Position numbers and translations under genes: made by a program. A DNA stretch of 14,036 nt from JAQVUB01 sp033809415 (lineage in GTDB: Bacteria; Verrucomicrobiota; Lentisphaeria; Oligosphaerales; Oligosphaeraceae): assembly GCA_033809415.1 (NCBI GenBank), contig JAPXLT010000109.1, forward strand, positions 1-14,036, in the 5' to 3' direction. The notes below the pieces were generated by a model. It had not been told where the DNA came from and searched no databases. It saw nothing but the letters and a program-made list of their open reading frames with translations. Positions 1 to 6,863 of this stretch are shown piece after piece (within the stretch, counting starts at the first letter, position 1; each line of letters starts with the position of its first letter).

Positions 1-55
1 TGCCACCCCAATACTCTTAACTTAACGCTTTGTAACCACACAGACGACTCAACTC

Positions 56-73
56 CGTAAAGCCGACCTTGGC
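56..73 (+). repeat. Outer inverted repeat, left copy
   Basis: CGTAAAGCCGACCTTGGC is an exact 18-bp reverse complement of 13997-14014 at the other end of the window. It leads directly into a short GGCGTTCTTGGCGTCTTGG stretch. The pair could mark the limits of the island, but only the match itself is visible; no transposase accompanies it. Confidence 0.7.
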
Positions 74-120
74 GTTCTTGGCGTCTTGGCGGTTCAATGA
101 CGAAGAACCAACCGCCAAGT

Positions 121-200
121 ATTCGGAGAAAGCAACAAATCAGACCGCAATTCCACATGCAAGCCCATCCGTCAGAGCAGCAACCCCTATAAAAATTTCG
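121..200 (-). repeat. Dispersed composite repeat, copy A
   Basis: Read on the minus strand, this copy runs from an AT-rich lead (CGAAATTTTT) through a GGGGTTGCTGCTCTGACGG block and a GCATGTGGAATTGCGGTCTG block to TTGCTTTCTCCGAAT. The same order of blocks recurs at 306-471, 9686-9810 and 13497-13578, and in part at 13912-13974. Apparent reading frames here are translations of the repeat and are not genes. Confidence 0.7.
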
Positions 201-305
201 TACTACTATTCCCAAACTTCTGCTTTTTTCAGAAAGATTTTTCTGAAAAAAAGCTCCAAGTCATTGGTATATAGCCCTTTTAAGGTACTGTCAATTCCTG
301 TCTTT

Positions 306-471
306 TTTCTCCGACTGATCCGACCGATCCGACCGATCCGACCGATCCGTCCGATCCGACTGATCAGTCGGAGAAACCAATAGACTAGATCACAAATTCC
401 GCTTGCAAGCTCATCCGTCGAAGCAGCAACCCTACAAATTTTCCGAGTTTTCCGTGCTTTCCGTGGACAAA
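306..471 (-). repeat. Dispersed composite repeat, copy B, with expanded 9-mer core
   Basis: On the minus strand this runs from TTTGTCCACGGAAAGCACGG through the GGGTTGCTGCTTTGACGG block to TTTCTCCGACTGATC. Its core, 315-368, is six tandem 9-mers of the type CCGATCCGA, enclosed by 15-bp inverted arms (306-320 and 362-376). Positions 409-471 match the reverse complement of 13912-13974 at 62 of 63 positions. The rest of 1-569 holds copy A, a further TTTCGTGTATTTCGTGG element (506-532) and a C-rich CCTGCACCCTGCC tract, and no convincing gene. Confidence 0.75.
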
Positions 472-505
472 AAAATGGGCTGTGGGCGGTAGCCCACTCC
501 AAGCC

Positions 506-569
506 TTTTCGTGTATTTCGTGGTTAAAAAAACCTGCACCCTGCCACCCGCACCCTGCCACCCGCACCC
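506..569 (+). repeat. Intergenic repeat: TTTCGTGG element plus C-rich tract
   Basis: TTTTCGTGTATTTCGTGG followed by TTAAAAAAA (506-532) is the same element found near 1904-1940, 3100-3131 and 13641-13676, and inverted inside 9686-9720. It is followed by CCTGCACCCTGCCACCCG-type sequence that stops exactly at the end of the RdgC-like gene. A related G-rich form is at 9238-9268 and an inverted pair at 10354-10429. Confidence 0.6.
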
Positions 570-1670
570 TTACTTCGCTTCTCGTTCCTTGATCCATTTT
601 TTGGCGGCGGCCTGGTATTCGGCGGCTTTCTGCGGATCGCTAAGTTCTTTCAAAAAACGCTGGAAGAGAGCAAAGAAGACGTTCTGCACGATGTACAGAT
701 TCGTCATGCGCTCTTCAAAGATGGCAAAACGATCCATCGCTTCACCATCAGGCAGTTTCAGGCCTTTAAAGATGAAGTCATTGGCATCGAACGTGAACGA
801 CCATTCTTCCCCTTTGTTGCGAGCAAAGATCAGCTTTGCGCGACGCAGTTTTTTGCCTACTAGCAATGCAGCCTTGGCTTCCGCACTGATCGTCGGAGTG
901 CCCTTGCGGATATTGCTTTCAAAAGCACCGCCGCCCTCCGCCACCAGAACGAGTGGTCCATCCACCAGAAAACTGAAATCGCCCAGCTTGCTCGGCGGCA
1001 AAACCCCATTCGTCTTCTCCTGGTAAAACCAAAGCCAGGTGAGAAAGTTTTCACCGAGCGTGCCGCTATCGCCGCTGTCCGGCAGCTCCGGTGACAAGTT
1101 GCTCAGCGGCACTCCAGCCGGATCGATCTCGAAGAGGTCCTCTGCAATGTTTTCCGGCGCCAGCGGGATTGGCTCGAAGCCGATCGCCTTATTGAAGTAT
1201 CCCAGCATCAAGTCCATTTGCCGGGGCGAGGTACCGCTGGTATATAGGAATCCCTCGCTGGGATCGATGACGATATAGGTGCCGGAAATCTGCGGCGGCA
1301 TCGTTGGCAGAAGACGTTCACGAACCTCTTCCTTGATGCTCTTCTTCTCCTTGCGGTTCAGATGATCCGTGCCAGCCTCAGCCATCCGTGTCAACTCGAT
1401 CAGGCGGCATTCCGCACTCAACAGCGAACCCGGAATTTTACGTTCCGCCTGGCGCAGGCAAAGATGATAATACCCGCCCAGCTTGCAAGTCTGATCATCA
1501 ATCCGGCTCTCGAGCAAATGACGGCCCGAAACCCAGCCCCAAACCGGCTCACCTAAAACCTGAGTCAAGTCCGGAGCCGCATGCGCAGCAAAACGCTCGA
1601 GACAATCCGAAGGCAGGGGCTCCGGTAGACGACAAATCCTGAAAGTGATACTCCCTTGGTCAAAAGCCAT
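570..1670 (-). CDS. RdgC-like recombination-associated protein
   Basis: This 366-residue protein resembles the RdgC family (E. coli RdgC is about 300 residues, a ring-shaped DNA-binding protein that counteracts RecA). Visible similarity includes the block KKSIKEEVRERLLPTMP (109-125) followed by the strand YIVIDPSEGFLYT (132-144), matching the RdgC pattern KxSLKxEVxxxLLP...WIDxxxG; FLTWLWF (209-215), typical of larger RdgC homologues; and a C-terminal block with SAEAKAAL, GKKLRRAKL and FIFKGLKLP (262-307). The start at 1670 is the first ATG of the frame; a modest AGGG lies upstream. It is transcribed away from the MoxR operon across a 280-bp region carrying a candidate operator at 1821. Expected role: binding duplex DNA and modulating recombination. 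How this serves the neighbouring ATPases is unknown. The family call is fairly secure, the exact function is not. Confidence 0.75.
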   Translation of the reverse strand: MAFDQGSITFRICRLPEPLPSDCLERFAAHAAPDLTQVLGEPVWGWVSGRHLLESRIDDQTCKLGGYYHLCLRQAERKIPGSLLSAECRLIELTRMAEAGTDHLNRKEKKSIKEEVRERLLPTMPPQISGTYIVIDPSEGFLYTSGTSPRQMDLMLGYFNKAIGFEPIPLAPENIAEDLFEIDPAGVPLSNLSPELPDSGDSGTLGENFLTWLWFYQEKTNGVLPPSKLGDFSFLVDGPLVLVAEGGGAFESNIRKGTPTISAEAKAALLVGKKLRRAKLIFARNKGEEWSFTFDANDFIFKGLKLPDGEAMDRFAIFEERMTNLYIVQNVFFALFQRFLKELSDPQKAAEYQAAAKKWIKEREAK

Positions 1671-1950
1671 ATCTTAAATCCCTTAGTATAAATAAATTGC
1701 AAATTATGAACTAAGTCCAGAAAAAGTTTCCGGAACATCTTTAAATTGTAACACGCAAACCCACTTTTGTCAATCGGACAACATACTGATTTTTTACTAA
1801 AAGAAGCTAATTAATAACCTCGGACAATAGGTGTCCGGTACCCGATTTTAGATTAAGGCAGACAACAAGTTTTAGGCTCGCCTGAAAACAGCCCCATAAA
1901 AATTTTCGTGCCAGTTCGTGCCTTTTCGTTGTTAAAAAAAGGAGGTTTCG
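1671..1950. promoter_or_regulatory. AT-rich divergent promoter region of the RdgC-like gene and the MoxR operon
   Basis: The 280 bp between the two divergent starts is much more AT-rich than the genes. It contains one full candidate operator (1821-1838), one half-site CGGACAACA (1775-1783), a TAGATT -10-like hexamer at 1850-1855 facing right, and a TTTCGTG-type repeat at 1904-1940 that includes TTTTCGTTGTTA (1923-1934) and leads into AAAGGAGG, the ribosome binding site of the ATPase gene. Confidence 0.6.
1821..1838. promoter_or_regulatory. Candidate WYL-regulator operator, site 1
   Basis: CGGACAATAGGTGTCCGG contains perfect arms CGGACA / TGTCCG around the 5-nt spacer ATAGG. The identical core recurs at 6773-6791 and 9357-9379, always upstream of a gene of this locus. 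The core centre (1829) is 21 bp before a TAGATT hexamer. Assignment to the WYL protein is inferred from the regulator lying in the same locus beside site 2. Confidence 0.7.
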
Positions 1951-3081
1951 ATGAATCCTGTTCCTAAAATCAACAATCACAATCCGATCACCACCCGCGA
2001 TCTCGAGAAGCTATTGCGTCTTCAGTTGACTTCGCTCTGGGAGAAGAGATGTCCGGCCAGCCTATTGCCTCCGCTGATGGTCTGGGGCGCTCCGGGATTG
2101 GGCAAATCCAGCATTATCCGTGAACTCGCCCGCGAATATCAGGTTGGCTTTCTTGACATCCGCCTTGCGCAACGCGAGCCGGTCGATATACGCGGGTTGC
2201 CGGTACCGGACAAGGATGGCGTCAAATGGCTCGTCTCCTCCGAGTGGCCCCGGGACCCCGACAGCCGCGGCATCATTCTGTTCGACGAGCTGACCGCCGC
2301 CGACCGCTCCTTGCAGGTCGCCGCCTACGAACTCATCCTCGATCGGCGACTTGGCGACCTTTACAGCGTTCCGGAAGGCTGGTATATCTGCGCGGCAGGA
2401 AACCGCACCGAAGACCGCGCCGTGTCCACCACCATGTCCAGTGCCCTGGCCAACCGCTTCCTGCATGTCGAACTCGAAAGTGACGTCGATTGCTGGAGCA
2501 AGTGGGCGATCTCCCATGACGTGCATCCAGCCACCATCGGATTCCTCCGCGCACGCCCGGAACTCCTGTTTGCCCAGAAAGACGAAAATCTCGAGCGGGG
2601 CTGGCCTTCTCCGCGTTCCTGGGAACGCGTCAGCTCGATGCTCAAGCTCGTCGGCGACCAGGATCCTAGGCTGTTGCGACGCATCGTCAACGGACTCGTC
2701 GGCGACCGCGCCGGTGTCGAATTCATGGCCTTTCTCGAGGTCAGTGACAGTCTCGAGGATGTCTATCGGGCCATGACTAACCCCAAGGTCAAATTCACCA
2801 TTCCCAAGAAAGCCGACCGCATCTACGCATTCTGTTCGGCGATGGTCTATCATCTCTGGCGCGGTCAGAATGATAAGCAGGAAATGGTCCTGCTCGATGG
2901 ATTCTACCGCCTGTCGCGTGAACTGCCCAGCAGCTTCGCCGCCATGACTATGATGGATGCCATGGGTGAAAATGAGCAGCGCGCAGAGAAACTCTTCGTC
3001 CATCCGCAATACCAGGATTGGGCAGCCCTGCATGGAACAGCCCTCAAAAAACGCATGAACGAAAACCCAATATCAGCATAA
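1951..3081 (+). CDS. MoxR-type AAA+ ATPase
   Basis: This 376-residue single-module AAA+ ATPase is of the MoxR/RavA/CbbQ type. Walker A is GAPGLGKS (46-53), Walker B is IILFDEL (108-114), sensor 1 is AAGN (148-151), and a candidate arginine finger is R169 in ALANRF. The stretch DIRGLPVPDKDG (79-90), between Walker A and B, and the DRRLGD segment after Walker B (131-136) are typical of MoxR relatives. Proteins of this group form hexamers that work with a VWA-domain partner to remodel or activate client proteins; the next gene encodes such a partner. The start is set by AAAGGAGG six bases upstream of the ATG. The gene heads a three-gene operon with short gaps (66 and 31 bp). The stop codon forms the start of a TAACAACGAAAA 12-mer that recurs at later gene ends. 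The client is unknown. Confidence 0.9.
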   Translation: MNPVPKINNHNPITTRDLEKLLRLQLTSLWEKRCPASLLPPLMVWGAPGLGKSSIIRELAREYQVGFLDIRLAQREPVDIRGLPVPDKDGVKWLVSSEWPRDPDSRGIILFDELTAADRSLQVAAYELILDRRLGDLYSVPEGWYICAAGNRTEDRAVSTTMSSALANRFLHVELESDVDCWSKWAISHDVHPATIGFLRARPELLFAQKDENLERGWPSPRSWERVSSMLKLVGDQDPRLLRRIVNGLVGDRAGVEFMAFLEVSDSLEDVYRAMTNPKVKFTIPKKADRIYAFCSAMVYHLWRGQNDKQEMVLLDGFYRLSRELPSSFAAMTMMDAMGENEQRAEKLFVHPQYQDWAALHGTALKKRMNENPISA

Positions 3082-3090
3082 CAACGAAAA
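3079..3090 (+). repeat. Junction 12-mer TAACAACGAAAA, copy 1
   Basis: The 12-mer begins with the TAA stop of the ATPase gene. Identical copies are at 4454-4465 and 5654-5665, and an inverted copy is at 1923-1934 just before the ATPase gene. It is followed by a TTTGTGTTTTTTGTG-type repeat (3100-3131) that runs into the next ribosome binding site. Confidence 0.65.
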
Positions 3091-3147
3091 ACGCGAACTT
3101 TTGTGTTTTTTGTGTTTTTCGTGGTTAAAAAATTGGAGACTCTATTG

Positions 3148-4446
3148 ATGCAAACTCGTCTTCCCAATCAATTTGAGCAGGAGAGCAAGCAGAAGGTCTG
3201 GGTTCAGGCCGAGGCTGACCGCGGTCAACTATTGCTGCGCCAGCCCTTTATCGGCTCCCTGATCATGCGTATGGATATCATCCCCGTCTGCGATTATCGG
3301 CTCAATACCGCCGCCACCGACGGAAGCAGTATCTTCATTGACTGCAAGTTCTATTCCGGACTCGATCACGAAGAGCGCCTCTTTCTGCTCGCGCACGAAG
3401 TCTGGCATTGCGTTTTCCTGCATTTTGCACGCCGCATGGATCGCGACAGAGAACGGTGGAATATCGCCGCCGATCTCGAAATCCAGTTTGCCATGGATCA
3501 GGAGCGCATGAAAAATCCGTGCCCATTGCCTTTCAAACGCGAATGGATTCGACTCAACGCGGAGGAAATCTATGAGCGCCTGACAAACAAACTCGACCGG
3601 GGGAAATTCCAAGATGTGCATCTCGAAAAGGGAGCCGACGACGGCGAATCGCAAGCAATGCCCGACAATCAAGCCAAGGCAAAGAAAAGCAAAGAATCCC
3701 GCAAGGGCGTGGCAGACCCGGAAGATGCCCGAAGCACGATTTCCAAGGACAAGCCGAAGGAGACCGATAGTCTAGTCATGGACCCTGATTACAGCCCGTA
3801 TTTTGTCCCGGACATCATCGAGCGCACCCGCGGCCGCATTGTCTCCGCCGCCCGTCAATGTGAGCGCATGCGCGGCACCTTGCCAGCCGGGATTAACAGC
3901 CTGCTCGAGGAACTGCTCGATCCGAAATTACGCTGGCAGGAGCTTCTTGCGCAGTTTGTCACGAGCTGCTATGCAGGCAAGCGACGCTGGCTGCCGCCAT
4001 CACGCCGTCATGTCGCCCAGGGTTTGTACCTGCCTTCAATGCGCGGTGAAAAGCTGAAAGCCATCGTTGCCATTGACACCTCCGGCAGCACCACCGATGC
4101 CCTCCCCATGTTCTTCGGCGAATTGAGTTCTTTGCTCACCAGCTTCGGCGACTATGAACTGACCGTCATCCAATGCGATGCCGCTATCCAAAAAATCGAG
4201 CATTTCAACAATTACAATCCGCTGCCGGCAGATCACAAATGGAGACTCCGGGGATTCGGCGGCACGGATTTCCGCCCGGTTTTCCAATACGTGGCAGACC
4301 ATCCGGAGCTGGAACAATCCCTGCTGATCTTCTTTACCGACGGCTGTGGACTTGCCCCCCAAAATCCACCGCCATACCCCGTCCTCTGGATACTCTGCGA
4401 TGAGGGACAAGCGCCCGCCAACTGGGGACGCTCGATACAACTCTAA
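3148..4446 (+). CDS. Zinc-metallopeptidase-like / VWA domain protein (DUF2201 type)
   Basis: This 432-residue protein is a fusion of two domains. The N-terminal part carries a zinc-protease signature HEVWH (83-87) within LAHEVWHCVFLHFARR, followed by WNIAADLEIQF (104-114), the pattern of the DUF2201 putative metallopeptidase domain. A charged, lysine-rich, probably disordered linker spans about 160-210. The C-terminal part is a VWA-like domain with a complete MIDAS metal site: D310, S312, S314 (IDTSGST), T373 (GGTD) and D398 (FTDG). Such proteins are encoded next to MoxR ATPases, as here, and are thought to act as their partner or effector. The ATG at 3148 is preferred over an in-frame one at 3103 because the latter lies in the TTTGTG repeat, while GGAG precedes 3148. 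Proteolytic activity is suggested by the intact HExxH but not shown; the substrate is unknown. Confidence 0.88.
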   Translation: MQTRLPNQFEQESKQKVWVQAEADRGQLLLRQPFIGSLIMRMDIIPVCDYRLNTAATDGSSIFIDCKFYSGLDHEERLFLLAHEVWHCVFLHFARRMDRDRERWNIAADLEIQFAMDQERMKNPCPLPFKREWIRLNAEEIYERLTNKLDRGKFQDVHLEKGADDGESQAMPDNQAKAKKSKESRKGVADPEDARSTISKDKPKETDSLVMDPDYSPYFVPDIIERTRGRIVSAARQCERMRGTLPAGINSLLEELLDPKLRWQELLAQFVTSCYAGKRRWLPPSRRHVAQGLYLPSMRGEKLKAIVAIDTSGSTTDALPMFFGELSSLLTSFGDYELTVIQCDAAIQKIEHFNNYNPLPADHKWRLRGFGGTDFRPVFQYVADHPELEQSLLIFFTDGCGLAPQNPPPYPVLWILCDEGQAPANWGRSIQL

Positions 4447-4453
4447 AATTTCT

Positions 4454-4465
4454 TAACAACGAAAA
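4454..4465 (+). repeat. Junction 12-mer TAACAACGAAAA, copy 2
   Basis: This copy lies seven bases after the stop of the VWA gene and runs directly into AGGAG, the ribosome binding site of the next gene. It is identical to 3079-3090 and 5654-5665. Confidence 0.65.
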
Positions 4466-4477
4466 GGAGTCCTTGCC

Positions 4478-5656
4478 ATGTCCGATTTTACTGTTCGTCT
4501 GAATACCCAGCTGGAACTCCTCCGTGCTGATCATGCCTGGATGCTCAAGACCATGAGCACTTCGAGCATCAGCAATTTTCTGGGATTAGGTTACTACACC
4601 AATGGACTCTGGCGAAAATATCCGCCGGAACCCGTTTCCCTGAGTCCTAAAAAACGCTATATCGAAGTGACCCCGGAAGAAACATTCCGGACTGCGAACA
4701 TGCGTCAGCTATTGCTGGGACTCTTCTGGACGCTCCAGGCACGTCCGCCGTTGAAAAATGTCACCCCCGAGGATATCGGCGACGATGCCTTCTGGCTGGA
4801 ATTCATGCAGCTCGCCAAAGCCGCCAAATGGCAGGCGAAACGCACGCAGCAGGCCATCCTCAATTCGGACTCGATGCATATCCCGCAAAAGGTACGAGTC
4901 GCCGCCTGGTTCTTCCTTCTAAGCAGATGCCATCTACCCGGCAATCATGGGACAATCCTGCCGCCGGAAGCATTCGAGCAACTCGATCACTTCGATTTTA
5001 CGCCGGAACAAAAAGCACGCTGGGATATGCTGCTCGGCTTCGGAATGGAATCCATGTTCAAAAAGCAGCTCTACCGAACCAGCATGGCCATGGACCTGTT
5101 CCCTGCTGAACTGCCGGACTGGTTCTCCTTCGCCTTGGCCAAACGCCGCGCCGATATCGTCTGCAGCTGGCTGGAAAAATATCCGTTGGATAGCCTGGGT
5201 ATGTCACTTCGCGAAATCATGCTCTATACGGTCGCCAACTATCGCGGCGGCGATGCCGTCAAAATCATAAATTGCCTGGAAAAAATGTCGCCGGGACTCT
5301 GTGCCGGATTCCAGGATCGGCATGGCAACAACCTGCTCTGGTACACCGCCGTATGCTGGCAACTCAGAAGTCAGTACGCAACTCCATTCAAAAATGATGG
5401 ATCGAGACGCGATCCGAATTCCGCCCCGGGCGAAGCAGAAAATGCCTGGAGATACATGGTCCATCGGCATGGAGAACGACACACCGCCGGCAACCGGAAG
5501 CTTCTCGAACGCCTTATCCGCTGCGGCATCAAGCCCGATCAGAAAAACCACTACGGATTCTCATTCCAAGACTTGGATCAATTCGCCCAAATGATCAACC
5601 AGCGCTGGAGCATCACAAGACTCCGGAAACAAGACCCGCCAATCTGTCTTTTTTAA
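4478..5656 (+). CDS. Helical protein with ankyrin-like C-terminus, third gene of the MoxR operon
   Basis: I do not recognise the family of this 392-residue protein. It is rich in W, L and charged residues, predicted mostly helical, soluble, and without a signal peptide. Toward the C-terminus, DRHGNNLLWYTAV (280-292) and LLERLIRCGIKPDQKNHYG (342-360) resemble ankyrin repeats, suggesting one or two degenerate repeats and a protein-binding role. A strong AAAAGGAG eight bases before the ATG at 4478 fixes the start, and only 31 bp separate it from the VWA gene, so it should be co-transcribed with the ATPase and VWA genes. It may be an adaptor or client-recognition subunit of that pair (inference). 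It converges on the WYL regulator gene with a 9-bp gap; no clear terminator separates them. Confidence 0.8.
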   Translation: MSDFTVRLNTQLELLRADHAWMLKTMSTSSISNFLGLGYYTNGLWRKYPPEPVSLSPKKRYIEVTPEETFRTANMRQLLLGLFWTLQARPPLKNVTPEDIGDDAFWLEFMQLAKAAKWQAKRTQQAILNSDSMHIPQKVRVAAWFFLLSRCHLPGNHGTILPPEAFEQLDHFDFTPEQKARWDMLLGFGMESMFKKQLYRTSMAMDLFPAELPDWFSFALAKRRADIVCSWLEKYPLDSLGMSLREIMLYTVANYRGGDAVKIINCLEKMSPGLCAGFQDRHGNNLLWYTAVCWQLRSQYATPFKNDGSRRDPNSAPGEAENAWRYMVHRHGERHTAGNRKLLERLIRCGIKPDQKNHYGFSFQDLDQFAQMINQRWSITRLRKQDPPICLF

Positions 5657-5665
5657 CAACGAAAA
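5654..5665 (+). repeat. Junction 12-mer TAACAACGAAAA, copy 3
   Basis: The 12-mer starts with the TAA stop of the third operon gene and ends one base before the stop codon of the convergent regulator gene, so it makes up the whole intergenic space. Confidence 0.65.
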
Positions 5666-6667
5666 TCATTTTTGATTGCGTAGCAGCGCCTCGCCTATGC
5701 GTATTACCTCGTTGCGCAGCGCTTCCGGAGCCAATACCCGGACTTCTCCGCGCACCCAGAGGATCAGATCGACCGCTTCATATTCCGCCAAGTCCTTCAG
5801 CGTGACCAGCAGCGATCCATCTGCCTCCTGCTGCATGCATTCCGGCTCGTTTGCAAAGCGCTCCCGCGCCTGCAATGCCACCGTCGGCAGAAAGTGCAGG
5901 CGTACTTCCGGATAGCGCGAAAACTCGAAAAGCTTGCCTTTTTTTACTGACTCGAGCAGACGCTGATCCCCCTGAAAAGAAGCAACGATTCGCTCTGCTG
6001 CAAGAATGCGATGCACCGCCAGAATGGTGTCGTATGGCTTGCGATAAGAATATTTTGGCGTTCCGCAAAGCAATCCTTTCAAATACCAGACACCGGATTG
6101 CCAGGCGAGCACATGCGGCTCGAAGACCATATCCCGTTGCGTTCCTTTTGCCGAACAGTAACTCAGTTGCAGCTTCTGGCGTTTTTCCCAAGCCTTGAAG
6201 ACCGTGCAGAAAACCTCGCTCGAGAGGGGGCGTTGCACCGGATTGATGATCTGCATCATATCCGGTTCCGCCATCTCACTGAAGCCGGTGCTATTACGCG
6301 CCAGCAGCGAGCGCACCGCCTCGTTGATCGATGTGCGCAAGGGCTCCGGCATCAGCGATTCGGCGACCTTCTGCCCGAGCACGACACTCTTCATTTCGAA
6401 TGGCTCGACCATCAGCTGTTCGCTATACCAATCCTTGTCAATGAGAAAAAAGCCACGTGCGCTGGCATCGTACTCGATTGGAGCACCAAACTCTGTCTGC
6501 AGATCCTGAATGTCACGCCGAAAAGTCCTCTCCGACAACTGATAAGTGCCTGCCGGATCGCGTCGTCTCATCTCTTCCATAAAGCGACGATAATTCGGCA
6601 TCGCATTTTTTCGCATCATCTCGATGATGACACCCATTCGCAGCAATTGGTTCTTGTTTGCGGGCAT
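5666..6667 (-). CDS. WYL-domain transcriptional regulator
   Basis: This 333-residue protein has an N-terminal winged helix (about 7-75, recognition helix near SERTFRRDIQDLQ, 45-57), a central WYL domain with the eponymous W194-Y195-L196 in SGVWYLKGLL, conserved RKPYDTILAVHRI (209-221), and a C-terminal WCX extension (about 253-331). Such proteins are usually homodimeric regulators that bind inverted repeats and respond to ligands such as nucleic acid or nucleotides; BrxR and CapW control phage-defence genes this way. An in-frame ATG at 6748 exists, but AAGGAAGG directly precedes the ATG at 6667, where recognisable sequence starts (MPANKNQLLRMGVIIEMMRK). It is divergent from the tandem-AAA gene, with a candidate operator in between, and a further CCGGAC half-site (6692-6697) sits at its own TATGAT -10-like sequence (6686-6691, minus strand), hinting at autoregulation. 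Confidence 0.9.
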   Translation of the reverse strand: MPANKNQLLRMGVIIEMMRKNAMPNYRRFMEEMRRRDPAGTYQLSERTFRRDIQDLQTEFGAPIEYDASARGFFLIDKDWYSEQLMVEPFEMKSVVLGQKVAESLMPEPLRTSINEAVRSLLARNSTGFSEMAEPDMMQIINPVQRPLSSEVFCTVFKAWEKRQKLQLSYCSAKGTQRDMVFEPHVLAWQSGVWYLKGLLCGTPKYSYRKPYDTILAVHRILAAERIVASFQGDQRLLESVKKGKLFEFSRYPEVRLHFLPTVALQARERFANEPECMQQEADGSLLVTLKDLAEYEAVDLILWVRGEVRVLAPEALRNEVIRIGEALLRNQK

Positions 6668-6772
6668 GGAAACCTTCCTTCTCTGATCATACCGGACGCT
6701 GACATAAAACAATAACCCGCTGACCCACGATAAGCAAATGAAATCCACCTATTTCTTCTCCTAAATCGCACC

Positions 6773-6791
6773 CCGGACAATAGGTGTCCGG
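6773..6791. promoter_or_regulatory. Candidate WYL-regulator operator, site 2
   Basis: CCGGACAATAGGTGTCCGG is a perfect inverted repeat with 7-bp arms and the spacer ATAGG, located between the regulator gene and the tandem-AAA gene. The centre (6782) is 20 bp before a TATACT -10 hexamer (6802-6807), so the site occupies the -35 position, where no TTGACA-like sequence is seen. Confidence 0.75.
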
Positions 6792-6801
6792 CTCACTGTC
6801 A

Positions 6802-6807
6802 TATACT
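6802..6807 (+). promoter_or_regulatory. Probable -10 element of the tandem-AAA gene
   Basis: TATACT matches five of six bases of the bacterial -10 consensus and lies 57 bp before the start codon. No good -35 accompanies it; the operator 6773-6791 covers that place. Confidence 0.5.
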
Positions 6808-6863
6808 ATTGGTGTTACTTTTTTCCGTCACATCCAATCCACCCCACAAGAAAGGAGTTTATT

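Noticed and set aside
69..597. Short frames on both strands in the left repeat region
   Set aside because: Their peptides are translations of repeats (IRPIRPIRP, NHEIHEK) without start signals.
2062..3033. Long minus-strand reading frame opposite the MoxR ATPase gene
   Set aside because: Lacks motifs and a ribosome binding site, and is opposite a clear ATPase; it is a shadow of GC-rich codon usage.
3103..3147. Upstream ATG of the VWA gene
   Set aside because: It lies inside the TTTGTG/TTTCGTGG repeat; GGAG precedes the ATG at 3148 instead.
1951..4446. Naming the ATPase/VWA pair RavA-ViaA
   Set aside because: The VWA protein has an N-terminal HExxH metallopeptidase-like domain that ViaA lacks, and the ATPase shows no RavA-type extension, so only the family level is supported.
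6668..6748. 27-residue N-terminal extension of the WYL regulator
   Set aside because: AAGGAAGG directly precedes the ATG at 6667 and the extension does not resemble the family.
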